Source: Diphasiastrum complanatum (Eukaryota; Streptophyta; Lycopodiopsida; Lycopodiales; Lycopodiaceae). Taken from it: a stretch of 64,000 nt of DNA. The stretch is taken from positions 21,023,426-21,087,425 of the forward strand of contig CM055110.1 of the NCBI GenBank assembly GCA_029204225.1, in the 5' to 3' direction. The notes below the pieces were generated by a model. That model worked only from the letters and a program-made list of their open reading frames with translations, did no database searches and had not been told where the DNA came from. The stretch's first letter is position 1; the number at the start of each line of letters is the position of its first letter. Positions 1-12,480 of this stretch are shown here, piece by piece. The translations under genes and the position numbers were made by a program.

Positions 1-2400
1 GAATTATTCCATCTCTAAGTACTTATTTGATATTGAAGTCAAACTAAGGATTGATTTTCAGGGTAAACACGAATACGTCAAATACATGACTAGGCTTGCG
101 CAAACTATGGTATCCTATCGTACCACCACCTATCACCTATAGATCCGCTGCTACACCACTGGTCACCAAATCAGGTCCTCATCCATGGCTCTGTCCCTGT
201 AACCAAGATGCCCTCATGTCCAAGCATATCCTATCCAGTAAGTCCTGAAAGCTGATTCTCATCCGTTCACCATGCTCTAAGCACAAGAGTCTACCAAGGA
301 CTCAATGAATGAATGTATACAAACCTCACCATAGGCTATACCTGAGTAGCTCGCCCAACTACCAGAGATACTGATGATGATTTGCCTCTCCTACATCCCA
401 TGTAGGCCAAACTTCCCATGCTTGACATTGACAACTCTGATTTGACTAGTACATAGGCCTCCCACCAAGGAGCCTATCTCACCACAACATGTGACACCAA
501 CCTGGAGACAATTGTGCATATAACCATGCAGCTCACCTGATCACTCGCCAAAGTATCAGTTGTCACTCCTTGAGCAACCATCTCCATCTCTGTCGGCTCA
601 CAACCATGGGCATGTTGGATCCACATTTCAAGATATCCCTCGGAAACTATCGTAGTCATAAAACAGTGTTTTTCGAGGGTTATTTCGACATTCTTACAAA
701 GATCTCCCCCGAGGATTATCTCGAGGGGACAAAAATTTAAAAATAAAATTTAGGGCAAAATGGAACCAGTATACTGGCTCCATTATATTCTAAAACTTTA
801 TTCCATTCAATCCCAAGAGTCTTTCGGCACCATCTTTTATAAAGCTGGTAAGCAAAATCATTTGTTTATGATTGTCATTAAAAAAAATTGAAAAAATTTA
901 AGTTTATATTTCATGCATTTAAAGACTAATGATACACACTTATGATTAACAAAATAGGCATACATTAATGGTTCAAGTACATAAACATATCACAAACTAA
1001 ATCAATAAGCGCACATATGTGCTAGAATGAAATATCTAATTAGATCCAGCTGAGTGGGCCTTGGCATTTTGCGAGTTATGTGAGTTTCTTTCTTGCCATC
1101 ATTCAGCAAAAAGATAATAATTTGGAATCTAGGTTTGTTATGCTAGATGAAGGATTCAAATATCATGATCTAACATAGTATGCTATATCACATGAGATTT
1201 TCCATCATGATTGGAGAAATTGAGGTGCCAATAAACAAAGAAATTTCTTGGACTACATTCTTGTATGGGTATTACTACATTGTGTAGTGGAAACGAACCT
1301 TTTGCAAATTTGTTAAGTTGGTGTCGAGATCCCAGTTGAAAAATGGACTACATTAGCCAACAAAAGTCTTTTGTGAAGAAAGATCATATACACCTTGCGG
1401 AGGAGTGTTAGAATAGAAAGTTGTATACTGTACCTAGGATATAATGATATTGTTCTATTTTGCTTATGATTGTAAAGTGGGAGTGCATGAATGACATCTA
1501 TCAATAGTAGAACTAATACTAGTCAGAAATATTAATTAGTTTCATAGATGAATGAAAAATGTCTTACATGTAGTAAAGTTGGCAAAAATGATAGTTCTAG
1601 ATATACTATCATTCATTCCATCACATTTAGAGATTCTGGAGACAATAGATGGATCAAATCGTTCATCATTTTACTCTCAATCGTGATGCTCATCTATCAT
1701 TGTTCCATAAGTGTTTGATGTTGCTATTTGTGAGGGCTTGATAGTATTGTTAATTGAGTGCTTATTCCTCTTAGTTTTAGCCCATCTTTGTGAGTAAATT
1801 TCTCTCCAATCTTAGTTGACAGTTTACAAAATTGTGGATATTTGTACATGCTATTACTATTATTAATTTCTACAAGAATAAGTTATTCAAACATGGAATA
1901 CACCAAATTAGTTTATCTTATTGTCTCTCTCTCATATGTGGCTAAAAATTTCCTAATGTATACTTACTAGTAGCTTCTTAATGAAAACTCTCCATATCCA
2001 TGCCTTTTAAATTTCTCAAACATGTATCAATTGTACACATTGAGACACGTGTGTTTCTTACAAATGCCTTAAAAAGAAAATCACATCCATTCAAATGATC
2101 TTCAAGTGTGTTTCAATGTGGATACTAACATTGCAAGCATGCCCAAGATCACTTCTAGCTTCATTCAATGGGACATGATTCTGTGATTTCAAACATGTGA
2201 TCTGCATTGCTTACACCTTCCAACTCTTATGTCAGTGCTCTTTAGTGACTTAATAACACTATCTTGTATTGCCAGAGGGACTTCCACAGCCAGTATAAAC
2301 AGTAATTATTTGAACTCTGGCCCATTTATGAGAAGCATAAATCCTACATTTTTAGTTCTCTGCTCATCTACCCATAGCTCACACTCCCTACTTGATTCCC
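1..2400. other. Intergenic, no gene recognised
   Basis: The first 2.4 kb holds only short open frames with no motif I know. Bases 1-730 are somewhat richer in C than the rest and may be an old repeat, but I could not place it. The region 730-2400 is AT-rich. It lies downstream of the minus-strand IQD gene, so its last few hundred bases probably include that gene's 3' UTR and polyadenylation region. Confidence 0.5.
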
Positions 2401-2408
2401 TTTTATTA

Positions 2409-5400
2409 TCAACATTGACTAGTTGTCTTGGAAGAAATGAAGGATTTGTCAGAAGTTTGAACAGAAGGTTTTACGAGTGCAGGACATATTTTTTTATTTG
2501 GAGCTGGGAGTGACAACCTCTTTGCAGGAGTGTAGGAGCTCTGTTCTGACGTCTTTGGCCTGAGCTTGGGGGTGCTGCGAGATCGGACTTTAGCAGTGGC
2601 AGATTGTGTGGGAGACATGTAGCCAGGGAAACCAACAGGAACTCCCATCCCATTTCGTGGTTGATTTCCTCTCCCAATTTCTGATTTCCCAGATTTGAAT
2701 GCAGATTTTGGACCGGTTATAGAGCCTGCAGAGCTGCTGTTCGCTCTGATCAGATCATGCTCTTTTTTCTTTTGTAGAAGTTCAGCATATGAGGTGCTTA
2801 AACCATCGACTTGCATGCCCAATTTGTCGTCAGAGTGCTCGGACTTGACACTGATAGGTAATTGGCTCAGATGAGAAAAATGAGTTGACGTTGCAAGATT
2901 GGGTCCAGGTGAAGATGGAAAGCTTTGGATCACTGTTGCAGTTGGATATGACCACATTTGAGTTCTGGTTTTACAGTCTGCTGACATTTTGTCGTATGCT
3001 TCCGAAATTTTCTTGTCTAAATCTTTGCTTGAATCAATTTCCACAATTTTTTTGCTTTCTTGAGAGTTCCATTCTCTAGGACTGCATTGAAACTCCCGTT
3101 TTTCAGTATCCATAACAGGACTCTCCCATGGCCTGCCTGTTATCCGTCGCTCCAGCCAACTCCAGCCCAAGTGAGGCGTATCTGGCTTCAGTTCGAAATT
3201 GAACAATATACCACAATCAGTCACGGAGGCACACATGATTTAGACTTGGATGATGGTTAAAGGGGAGAACTATTTCGAAACAGCACAAGCTAGAGCCCTT
3301 ACTTCATGAATGATTTCCCGTTGTCTTTGTTCTGTCTTTGCATGTAGGTCTTCCAAACTGCTGGGATTTGCATTCCGTTCTTCCTGAAGTGACATCAAGC
3401 CGTATGGAATTACTGAAACTACTGATTGCACAATCAAGAAAACATAATTGGCTTGTAGTCAAGAACCATCTTGCCACTCCAATTCACAGTACTCACCATA
3501 AATTTCCTGGGACGGGGTTCTGGCTGCTGACGACTCCTCGATAAACGATGCTGCTGAACAGCCTGCCCTTCTTCTGACATTCGAACACGATGAGCACGAA
3601 TTTGAGCTTGTAGTCTCACAAGTGCATGCATACATCTTAAAGTTAGGGCAGCCTGCTTCCTCACCCTCTGTCCCCGAAACAAAGCCTGCAGTCTCACTAC
3701 GCCCTTGAGAGCGCGCAGCGCCCTTCTAGCCTGCAAAATATGATGGCAGACTGTGAAATGAATGAGACAGGACTTAAGGATTTGAACTGAATCAGAGAAT
3801 TGAGCAAGCTCAATGAACAATTGGGAAGGAATTAGAGGGGGGTGAATAGACCAAGCCAAATGCGTCTCTAAAGTCTCTAAAGTAGACATCAACAAAATGG
3901 TTATAGCTTGAAAGGGCACATGTAAAATTAGTCTTAAGAAACCTCACCAAATCTCAAAAACGTGGGCATCCATAATTTCTTGTAGTTAAACACATCTGAA
4001 GATCAGTTCTGGCACTAAATCTCTAATAATTGGTGATGTCTGTTTTTGAGATAGAAATATCCAAATTCACAATATGATTTGAGACGTCAGTAAGGTCAAT
4101 ACGTAGTGCATAGAAGAGAACATACATACAACTAAAAAGTGAAAACATCTTATATCAAACCAGTAACATGAAAAACAGACAATCTAAGCCAACATACGGT
4201 GCCCGAGCACAAGTTGCTATGTATGTTTGAGAGAATGTTTTCTTGGGTATATCAAGTGAATAGGAAGTGATACCACACTTCAAGCAACAAAAGTTAAGAA
4301 AGAACAAAAAGAGGCAGCAAACTTAAACCATCAGCATGGAGAGTAACTTAACAAACAAGAGGTAAGTATTGGCAACATCCAAACTCCAGACAGGAAGAAG
4401 GCTCCTTACCTCCCCCAAATTTCTGAATTCTTTGATCATCATCTTGAACATAAATAGGAAAATGGAAATATCAAAGAGAAACCCATTATCACTATCGAGC
4501 TTTGTTCATAATTTTGCTAGAAATTGACCCCTATGGAAGAGCGACATATTTACAATCTTTAAAAAATACATTCCAAGACATACAAGGTATACTAATTATC
4601 TTAATCTTACGATACTCTGGCTGCAAGCTGCAAACAATTTATCAACCACTAATTTTGATTATGCTTAGCCAATTGGAAGATCCAGACAGTTAGGTATGTC
4701 CACTAAATGTACATTAAGTTCACATGAATCTCTAGGAAATATTCCTCCACCAAGAACCTCACAACTTTTCATACAAAAAGCTACTGAAATAAAAAAATTG
4801 TAACTAAAAAAGTTAACAATAGATGTCTACTATAGGTTAGCTTATGTACTAAGATGGGTGAGTACAAGAGGAAATCATTATTTGCATAAATTTGTAATTA
4901 TGGAGGTAAAAATTTGCTAGAGAAATGTACAATTTGTATCATGGGACCTCAAATCTTTTGTTTGAATGAGCAATCATGTATACAAAAACTCAAATCATCC
5001 AAAAGAAAGTGAGGCTAAGAAAAAGTCTTCAGCTTAAATAAACTCAATTGAGCTTCTCTTTTTTGGATCGCAACCTTAGTTTTAGTTTTTGAAATTTGAA
5101 ATGCAAACCACCTTCTTTGTACTTGAAAGCTTTTGCATGGACATTTGCACATGTTTAAAGTTTGTCCAAAGTGCTTTGCATGGACATTTGCACATGTTTA
5201 AAGTTTGTCCAAAGTCCATTAATTGAAAGAAGTATGCCCGTTGAAGCAATCACTAAAATGTAAAAATGGCATAATTTCAATAATTTTTTGAATCCAAATG
5301 CCTTATGCATTGCTTGAAGGTGAAGGAAGAAATTTAGTGCCTCGCCTTACTCTATTTGCAACAACAATGGCCAAATGGAGTGTTCCAAAACTTAGAAAAA

Positions 5401-7343
5401 ATAGAATAAGACATGTTAAGGATAGACAAATTTTGCCTCCATGAAGGGTTTCGACCTACATAGACATGATCAAAAGCTTTTTTCCTTAATGGGTTTTGGA
5501 GCAACACATGATTTCAGACATTCCTTAGAGAAGGGGGAAAAGCATTTTTGAGGAAATGCATAAGGCAGAAATGCACGAGAAATCATAGGGGGTCAGAAAT
5601 ATACAAGATAAACTCGAAATGCTGTTTGAATTTTTAAAGCAGCCCATTCGTCCATCTCGGAAGCCTGCTGACAGTAGAATGAGAGGCCATTTCTATTGAA
5701 TTTGGGGACTGGTGCTGCAGCTTGAGCTGATGCCACAGCTGCCTCTGCAGTGGCGACTTCAATGACATGTTTTGCCTGTTCTTGCTCCATTGAAACTAGA
5801 ACATTATTTTCAGCGTGAGACTGTCGATTCTCTTCAGCAACGAAAGCTTGGTAATCAAAAGATTTCCCAAAGCTATGCCTCCATATCTCTTTTGAAGCTT
5901 TCTTCTGTAAGCACCAGAAACGTGACATTGAGCTGGGAACATCAAAACATTTCACAATTGCAAGCACAGAACTGTACTACTGCCACTTACAGGCTCTAGT
6001 ATTTTTCACTATCACTTCAAGAACTTGTCCGTAAGGGAATGTAGTAGTGAATAACGGGAAAAATTCAACCAGCTTACTTGGTATTCTGTGCGTTTTGCGG
6101 CACTCCACAACGAATTACTTAGGACAGGCTATGTACTAATTGAATGCACAAATGTCTGAAGTCGTACATTTTTTGCTATTTGTTGCCCGAATTACTTTAT
6201 GAAGTCACATAATGATCAACTAGTTACAAAGCGACAATGCACCTATACAGAATCTGATAGATAACCCCAGTAACCATTTCAGTGCCATAAGAAACAGTAT
6301 AGAAAATTGATGGAATTTGAGTATTATAAACCTAATTATATTCTGGCTGCATCTTTCTGTGAAGACTACTAATTGTGTAGCCTGAAATTTTCTGGCTCAG
6401 AATAAGATTCAAGAATTCACAATTATCTCAAGGGCAGAATCCTTTCCAAGAAGGTAAGCAGCAAAGCCCCCCATTCATTTTGAAGATTTACCTTGCACAT
6501 GAGAGAGATCTGAGAAGTGGGAAGAACGCCACAAAAATGTCAGCACAAAGTGAAAGCACGAGACATATCATGCTCAACAACTTTGCGTTGGAGAATGAAA
6601 ATTCGTAAGGTTCTTTTTTCTGAACTAGTGATACAACATCAACTCTTGAAGGACCATGGAAAGTAATACAATTTGCTCAATTTTCATACAGGAGTTAGAA
6701 GCACATTAATGATAGATCCTGCTATATTTTGAGCTAAAAAATGTGTCAGTAATGAATTACAACCATCAGTAGTTTCTCATTATATTTGGCCAATATCACA
6801 AGTTGGATAACTATGAGGGTGATTAGTAGGACCCACTTTTTCTCTCTACATGATAAGAAAATTGATCCTTAGAATATGACTACTGCAAGGTTTTTAGCAA
6901 GATTCACTGCTATGATCTTTCACTCTTTTTATAGAAGTCTCACTGAATTGGTATGACAGACAATATCTTGAATGTTTTCTACTTTGTGAGCTAAGAGCGC
7001 CATCAAAAACTAACCATAGCACATAAATTCCCAACCCAAATCAACTCTTTTGAAAAGAAAAAGCATAATGTACAACAAACCGGAATTTTGGAAACAGAGA
7101 CACATGGTTGATATGGTTAGATGAACACAAAAACTGATCATATCTTGAAATTACGATCAGCGAAGCACACATTAGAGAAGGGCCGGTAGTGGAAGATGAA
7201 CTAAAGATGATCATGTATAAATAGCAGAACCGTACCTTCTCTTCTTTGCCGTTCTCATTCAAAGCAAATTCTTCCTTGCGAGACGACTTTGAAGCCTTTT
7301 TTGAACCAATCAAGCCCAAAAGCCATCTTCTAGATGTACCCAT
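2409..7343 (-). CDS. IQD-family calmodulin-binding protein, five exons, two in-frame stops
   Basis: Plant IQ67-domain (IQD) protein, a family of calmodulin-binding scaffolds linked to microtubules, plasma membrane and nucleus. Exons on the minus strand are 7236-7343 (36 codons, start [16 protein letters not shown]), 5605-5904 (100), 3497-3730 (78), 3303-3383 (27) and 3185-2409. All junctions are GT-AG and phase 0. Residues about 122-187 form the IQ67 domain with three IQ-like motifs ([41 protein letters not shown]), split after RVYL at the usual IQD intron position. Later come the family block [10 protein letters not shown] and the C-terminal DUF4005-like [14 protein letters not shown]. The oddity is at 3186-3302: unspliced, the frame shows the expected RALACAVSK block and then TAG (3270-3272) and TAA (3240-3242). 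The segment starts GTAAGG, ends AAG and is 117 nt long, so splicing would skip both stops and give about 498 residues; without splicing the protein ends early. The family call is firm; intactness is not. Confidence 0.9.
5129..5215. repeat. 43/44-bp tandem duplication in IQD intron 2
   Basis: Two adjacent copies of a unit running from GCTTTGCATGGACATTTGC to GTTTGTCCAAAGT differ by one T. The repeat lies inside the second intron of the IQD gene and has no evident function. The rest of that intron (3731-5604) and of intron 1 (5905-7235) shows nothing recognisable. Confidence 0.85.
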
Positions 7344-9300
7344 AGCTGTGCGTCAGAGGTATATCATAGGTCAAGGAGCCTGTAACCTGCAGGCTGCGAC
7401 AATGAACGTACTAAATAACCTCTGGGCTTCAAAGAGCTGGTAAATCTTGCAAGTTTTCAACTTAAAAAGCATTGGATGATAATTGCAACTGATATACCGC
7501 CTCTCGATACACTTTGGCAACATCTCAGGTTAGCTTTTAAAAACCGGCTACTATGATGCTGCAACTTTTTCATATTATTATCATGCTTGCCTTCTTGCTG
7601 CACATAAAAGGAAAAAAGAAAGAGCGAATATTTTTGAATTATGCAGCTTTGTTAGGGTTGGCTGAAAGGGCCCTCGATTGCTGATCGAGACTTTAACATT
7701 CTGACTCTTCATGAGCAAACCCGGAATTTTAGATGGTTGATAAAAATGCTCAACAATCACAATCCTACTAGCTTCCTTTCAATCTGGAAAGTTCAAGCTA
7801 AATAGTATCTATCTGAAAATTAAATAAGCGTAAATTGCAAATATTCATCCTTCGATAGTTTTAAGACGATTCAGAACAGGTAATCGGTCCAAAATGCTTC
7901 TAATGTTCCAAAGCTATAAGAGATTAGATCAAGGAGGTTGTGGACGTTCACATAGCTTTCTCAGTCAGAAATGCTTCTCCGAGATGATGAATACCATCAA
8001 ATCGTAGCTCCCAACATAGTAGGAATGAAATCATGCTACGACTATTAGTGAGTCTTTATAACAGTACTTTTGCCAGCTCAGGTCTTGCTCAGAAAAGACT
8101 GACTAGACTTCCAAAGTTGTCTACTTTCAAAAGGAAGACCTTGACTACTTTGCAAGGATCGGAATTGCTTCCATGGAATACGTAGTGTAACTTTTTTTCA
8201 TTCCATTGCACCTGTGCGACTATGTCACGTGTAAGAAATTAACAGATGTTTGGCCATATCCTTGTATCCCTCGCCCTTTATGACATGTAACTTCTGTTGC
8301 AAAACAATTGCATCTAGATTAGTATAAACAAATCACAGAATAGAGAAACCAATATGGTTTCTTTATCAACTCGATGAGGGTCCCAGCAAACCACAAAGCA
8401 GAAAAGCTTTCTACTAAGTCCATTAGTCAGTCGAGATGGATTTCTAAACCTCAAATCCCAACTTCCAGTGTACGTCTTAGAAGAAGATAATCCACGAACT
8501 ATATGTAATGCAAAAGTATTTAAAGCCATTGGGAACTAGGATTAAATCATGATACTATGTGCATATGATATCCATTTCACGGATACGCAATGCAGTTCAA
8601 ATGCTTGAGACAAAAGTTACCGATACAACGAATTCAGCAGTTATATCCGGGAGCAATCTAAGAAGCTCATTAGTTGTTTGCTATCTGGGGACAAAGAAAC
8701 ATCTACTGCAGCATCAGGCGGACCACCATTCTTTCACAACATATATTGTCTCTAGCTGAATTCAGAAGTATTGTTCTGGGTTCATTGCGATCAATGCATT
8801 CAAGCTTGGCTTGCACCTCTCAAAAGAAGCTGCAAATTATAATTTCCTCCAAAATCAGAGAATGATTCGGTCTAATACTATATCATAGGCCATAAAAGAG
8901 ATTGAAAGCATTGCATATATCAGATTGCAAACTGCAGGCAACCACGATCCAGCTACAAATGCCTTCTTCGGTGATCGCTCATAAACGGAGCCTGCAAAAG
9001 TGTGTAACAGACAGAAATAGAGGGATTCTGGAATGTGGATGCCGCTGCCGGAGCGCATCTGCTGTGAGGGAGGCAGCGCCCGTGAGAAACACTGGCAGGA
9101 AAGAGGGGCTGATACTTGCAGGGTGGCGCTACCCGTGACAAGACAGAGGCGCCTCCACAGATACCTCAGTGACTGAACGCTGGAGCTGGAGCTGTAGTCT
9201 GGAAGAGTGTCACATGCATATTGCTGCCTCCGTCTTCTCCAACCACTCGGGTAGCAACTGGCGTATAACCACGTGTCCAAATATGCAAAACTTATGACAC
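7344..9300 (-). promoter_or_regulatory. Putative 5' UTR and promoter of the IQD gene
   Basis: Upstream of the IQD start the sequence is AT-rich until about 8950-9270, where it becomes clearly GC-richer. That stretch is a plausible leader exon or promoter-proximal region, and a long 5' UTR intron would then connect it to the coding exon. A 141-codon open frame (8855-9280, minus) crosses it, but its composition and lack of motifs do not convince me that it is coding. An ACGTCA-type element (gacacgtcatc) lies near 9296-9306. No TATA box could be assigned with confidence. Confidence 0.3.
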
Positions 9301-10018
9301 GTCATCAAGCTGACTCCCAGGGGCCAGCACCCACCCGAAGGTACACCTTAGGATTGTTTAGTTAAGGGCGTGGGCATTTTTAAGGTTTTGTTTTTTTACT
9401 TATCACATTTTTAAAACCTCGGCAAGCGAGTTGATAATTAATGGACCAATTCCATTCCTTTTCAAACTTGGTTTATAATTAATTATGAGTATTAAATGTA
9501 GGGTCGCAGTTTTATTGGCTAATATGAATCCATGTCATTGGTCCATTTTTTTCCAAGATTAGAAACTTGCTAGATATTGTAGTCTGGAACCACCCTCACA
9601 TACAATTTTATCCAATACTAATGAAGTATATGTGATAGTGGAGAGATGATGAGATTATGAATCCATCTCATTAATGTATTTCACAATAACACATCATTCT
9701 TCATCTTTAGTGAGGGGGAAGGCTGCTCCTCTTCCATGCTAGGAGGGGTTCGGGCCTTCCCCTGCGTAATGTGAAGTGCGAAGGTAGGGGAGAAACTTGA
9801 CCCATGCTTCTAACTCGGGTCGCTTGCAGTTTTAGTTTCTTTGTAACTGAGAAGAGCCAAGATTTTCACAAGGGATTGCGATGACCGCTACCTGCAGTTG
9901 CTTTGTGATACTGACCATTCCAAAGTGGCCTTGTTTTCAAGCATCATGTTCACGGATCATTCAAATACACGAATCCATTACATTGACAGCCCTTTACGTT
10001 GAAATTTTTATTTATTGT

Positions 10019-10861
10019 TGTCGGAGAGTGGTGTGTAGCAAATAGGTCTAGCTCGAAAAGAAAACGAATGAAAATAATTCGTGTGTCTAGAAAGAAAACT
10101 TTCCGTGCATGGCGGAATAAACTAACTTCATCTTTCCAATATGCATGACTACGCCTATCAATTTCAAACAAGACAATAGTGATAGAAATCACGTTTGAAC
10201 TTATAGTAACTAACTTCGAAATTGCCTGTACTACAGTGATTACGTAGCCAAACAATTAAGCATAAAAAATTATCAGACAAATAATTAGTCGCGAAGAACT
10301 CCAGAAAATGCATACATTCTGAGACGAAGCTGAACGCAATAAAGGATAGTATTGATTCAAAACAAAACAGAAGTAAATGAGTACAATAAGTTGCAAATCG
10401 TAGCCGTGTACTCTATGCTATCTCTGAACGACTAAAATGAAAGTCTGAATTAAGCGCAATGCTTATAAGCAGTAGCGCAATAACAATCTCTAAAACAACT
10501 CTAAGAAGTGAGCTAGAATGCTCAGGAGTGTTCAAGCTCACAGGCTTGAGAGAGAGAGAACTAACTACTCAAAAACTTCTGATCATAAAGATGTATGAAT
10601 ATGAACAACTATTTATACTAAAAAATTAGGTCGTCAATTACGATCTCCAGTTGGCTGGTGATCAGCTGGCATCCATCCGATCCTTGTCATTGATTACTGA
10701 TAAGTGGTGAAGTTGAACTCTATGTAATTTTGCAGACTGTGTAAAAACACTTGTAATTCTGCAGACTGTGTAAACACATGAGAAAAACCACAGAAGTGAA
10801 TAAACAGTGGATGAAGATTAAAACCGATTAGCTGATTGGTAAGAAGGAGAATAATCCAACA
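10019..10861 (-). mobile_element. Solo LTR, copia family 1
   Basis: Read on the minus strand this begins TGTTGGATTATTCTCC and ends CTCTCCGACA, the TG...CA pattern with short inverted ends typical of LTRs. The flanking five bases are attgt and cttgt, a near-match target duplication. Its interior shares blocks with the LTRs at 16.2-16.9 and 36.4-37.4 kb (TTTGGCTACGTAATCA, TGATAGGCGTAGTCATGC), and its first about 60 bases match the truncated LTR at 46.07-46.14 kb. No internal region is present, so it is a solo LTR. Confidence 0.7.
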
Positions 10862-10929
10862 CTTGTTTCATGTTTTGCAGTTACTGTTCATGTTTTGTAT
10901 TTTGCATTTCTAACTCATTGCTTTTGCAC

Positions 10930-11815
10930 GCTTCATGTGTTGCAGTTTTTAGTTAGGGCCAACTCACTTCTTGTGCTTTCATATTCGGGTTCTCAGCTGA
11001 TTCGGGTTCTTGCATCTCCTGAAGAACGAACCATTGCTTGCATATTTCGGTTCGTGCATTTCTGAAAAACGATCTATTCAAAGAGGTGAAACTGATGCTG
11101 ACTTTCATTGACGATAACCTCGCCTCAAGCCCTAGGAACAAAATGAATCCATTAGGCGTCTGCTTGTACGTTCCAATGCAGGTACGATGTCTTTTGCTCC
11201 CCATTCATTTGTCACATTTGAATGCAGGTATGCAACCTGAAATAAAGTCCTACAGCCACGATCATCTGCTTATGAAGGTAGCGCATGATTCCTAAACCGC
11301 TACAGCCGAGATTATCTGCTTATGAAGGTAGCACATGATTCTTAAAGAGGAGTTGCAGCCACCAGCAGAAGTGAGACTTATTTAGCAGTAAAATAGCAGG
11401 CTACATTCCTGTGTATTTGCCTTTTTGATTTCGTTTTTGTTTCCTAAGCTATTTAAAAATGGAGAAGTCTAATTGTTTATGCACGCTTCAGGTGTTGCGG
11501 TCTTCATTAGGCTAACTCACTTCTTGTGTTGTCATATTCGGTTTCTTTCATCTTCTGAAATCGAACTATTGCTTCCAGCTGATTCAGGTTCTTGCATCTT
11601 TTGAAACGTGACCCATTGCTTCTAGATTCTTGTTCTTGCATCTTCTCAAAAAGGAGCCATTGCTTCTATATTCGGGTTTTTGCATCTTCTCAGAAATGAA
11701 TCTATTGATAGAGTTGAAACTTTAAAGCGCTGGTGAACTGTTAGTCTTTCATTTGCTTTTTTTATTTCATTTTTTTTTACTCTTAAGCCATTTAAAAATG
11801 GGGAAGTCTAACTGG
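10930..11815. repeat. Degenerate about 45-bp minisatellite, duplicated as a block
   Basis: Two blocks, about 10930-11460 and 11478-11815, both start with a GCACGCTTCA(T/G)GTGTTGC segment and both end with a TATTTAAAAATGG(G/A)GAAGTC-type segment. Inside each are several diverged units of the form TTCGGGTTCTTGCATCTTCT followed by GAAxxCGAACCATTGCTTC. A further tandem pair of about 50 bp, built on ATCTGCTTATGAAGGTAGC, lies at 11250-11345. The blocks look like an old local duplication. I see no coding potential. Confidence 0.6.
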
Positions 11816-11879
11816 TTTTCGGAATATCGAAATGCTTGAAATGATTTTAGTGCGGACTGGAGCTGCTTAACTATGGTTC

Positions 11880-12480
11880 TCCAACATGATTGATTTGGAC
11901 GAAAATCTGGACTTTAGAAGACTTCGCAGGTCGTTCCAAGTATGGCAGGAGAGAAGGAACGTGTCAGTCACAAACAATGCTTCCAGATTCGTTGTAATAA
12001 AGACTTGCTTCCAAATTTGGTGTAATAAAGACTTGCTCTGCAGTTTCTTGTTTGGCATTACATTAGTAAGAGAGTATTTTCTAGTATTAGAGAATCTTTT
12101 TTTTTTTTCATGTGAGCAAGAACTTGTATCAAAATTCAAGATCATGCTTTAGAAAAAGAAATAACATAACATAGCAGAAATGTTTGTCCCTCATTTTCAA
12201 CATCTGTGAAATCGTGTACATTTGCAGTTTGCCAAGTGTAATAGTAAATAGTTGATATGTGAGAGGGCACATGACACTTGTTAACTTCATGCCCAAAGCA
12301 CTTTCCTTAGGAAGACTTGGCATATCATAAAATAGCAAAGCTAGCAATTCAGTAGAGTAGAGTAGAGGGTCGTCTATCCTTTGGCAACTCTTATGGAAAT
12401 ATTAGAGAAAACAAAACAGAACAATCGAAAGGCAAGATTATTGTCTCTTTTAGGAAGGATGATTCGCTCTTTATATGTAG
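11880..12480. other. Intergenic, no gene recognised
   Basis: AT-rich sequence with a short tandem pair (TAATAAAGACTTGCT) near 11995-12040 and conflicting short open frames on both strands. No domain or LTR signature is visible. Confidence 0.4.

Noticed and set aside
2471-2677. Second minus-strand frame inside the last IQD exon
   Set aside because: It is an out-of-frame shadow; the IQD frame there carries the conserved DUF4005-like block.
8855-9280. 141-codon minus-strand open frame in GC-rich sequence
   Set aside because: No motif or homologous pattern. It overlaps a likely leader/promoter region of the IQD gene, and GC-richness alone explains the lack of stops.
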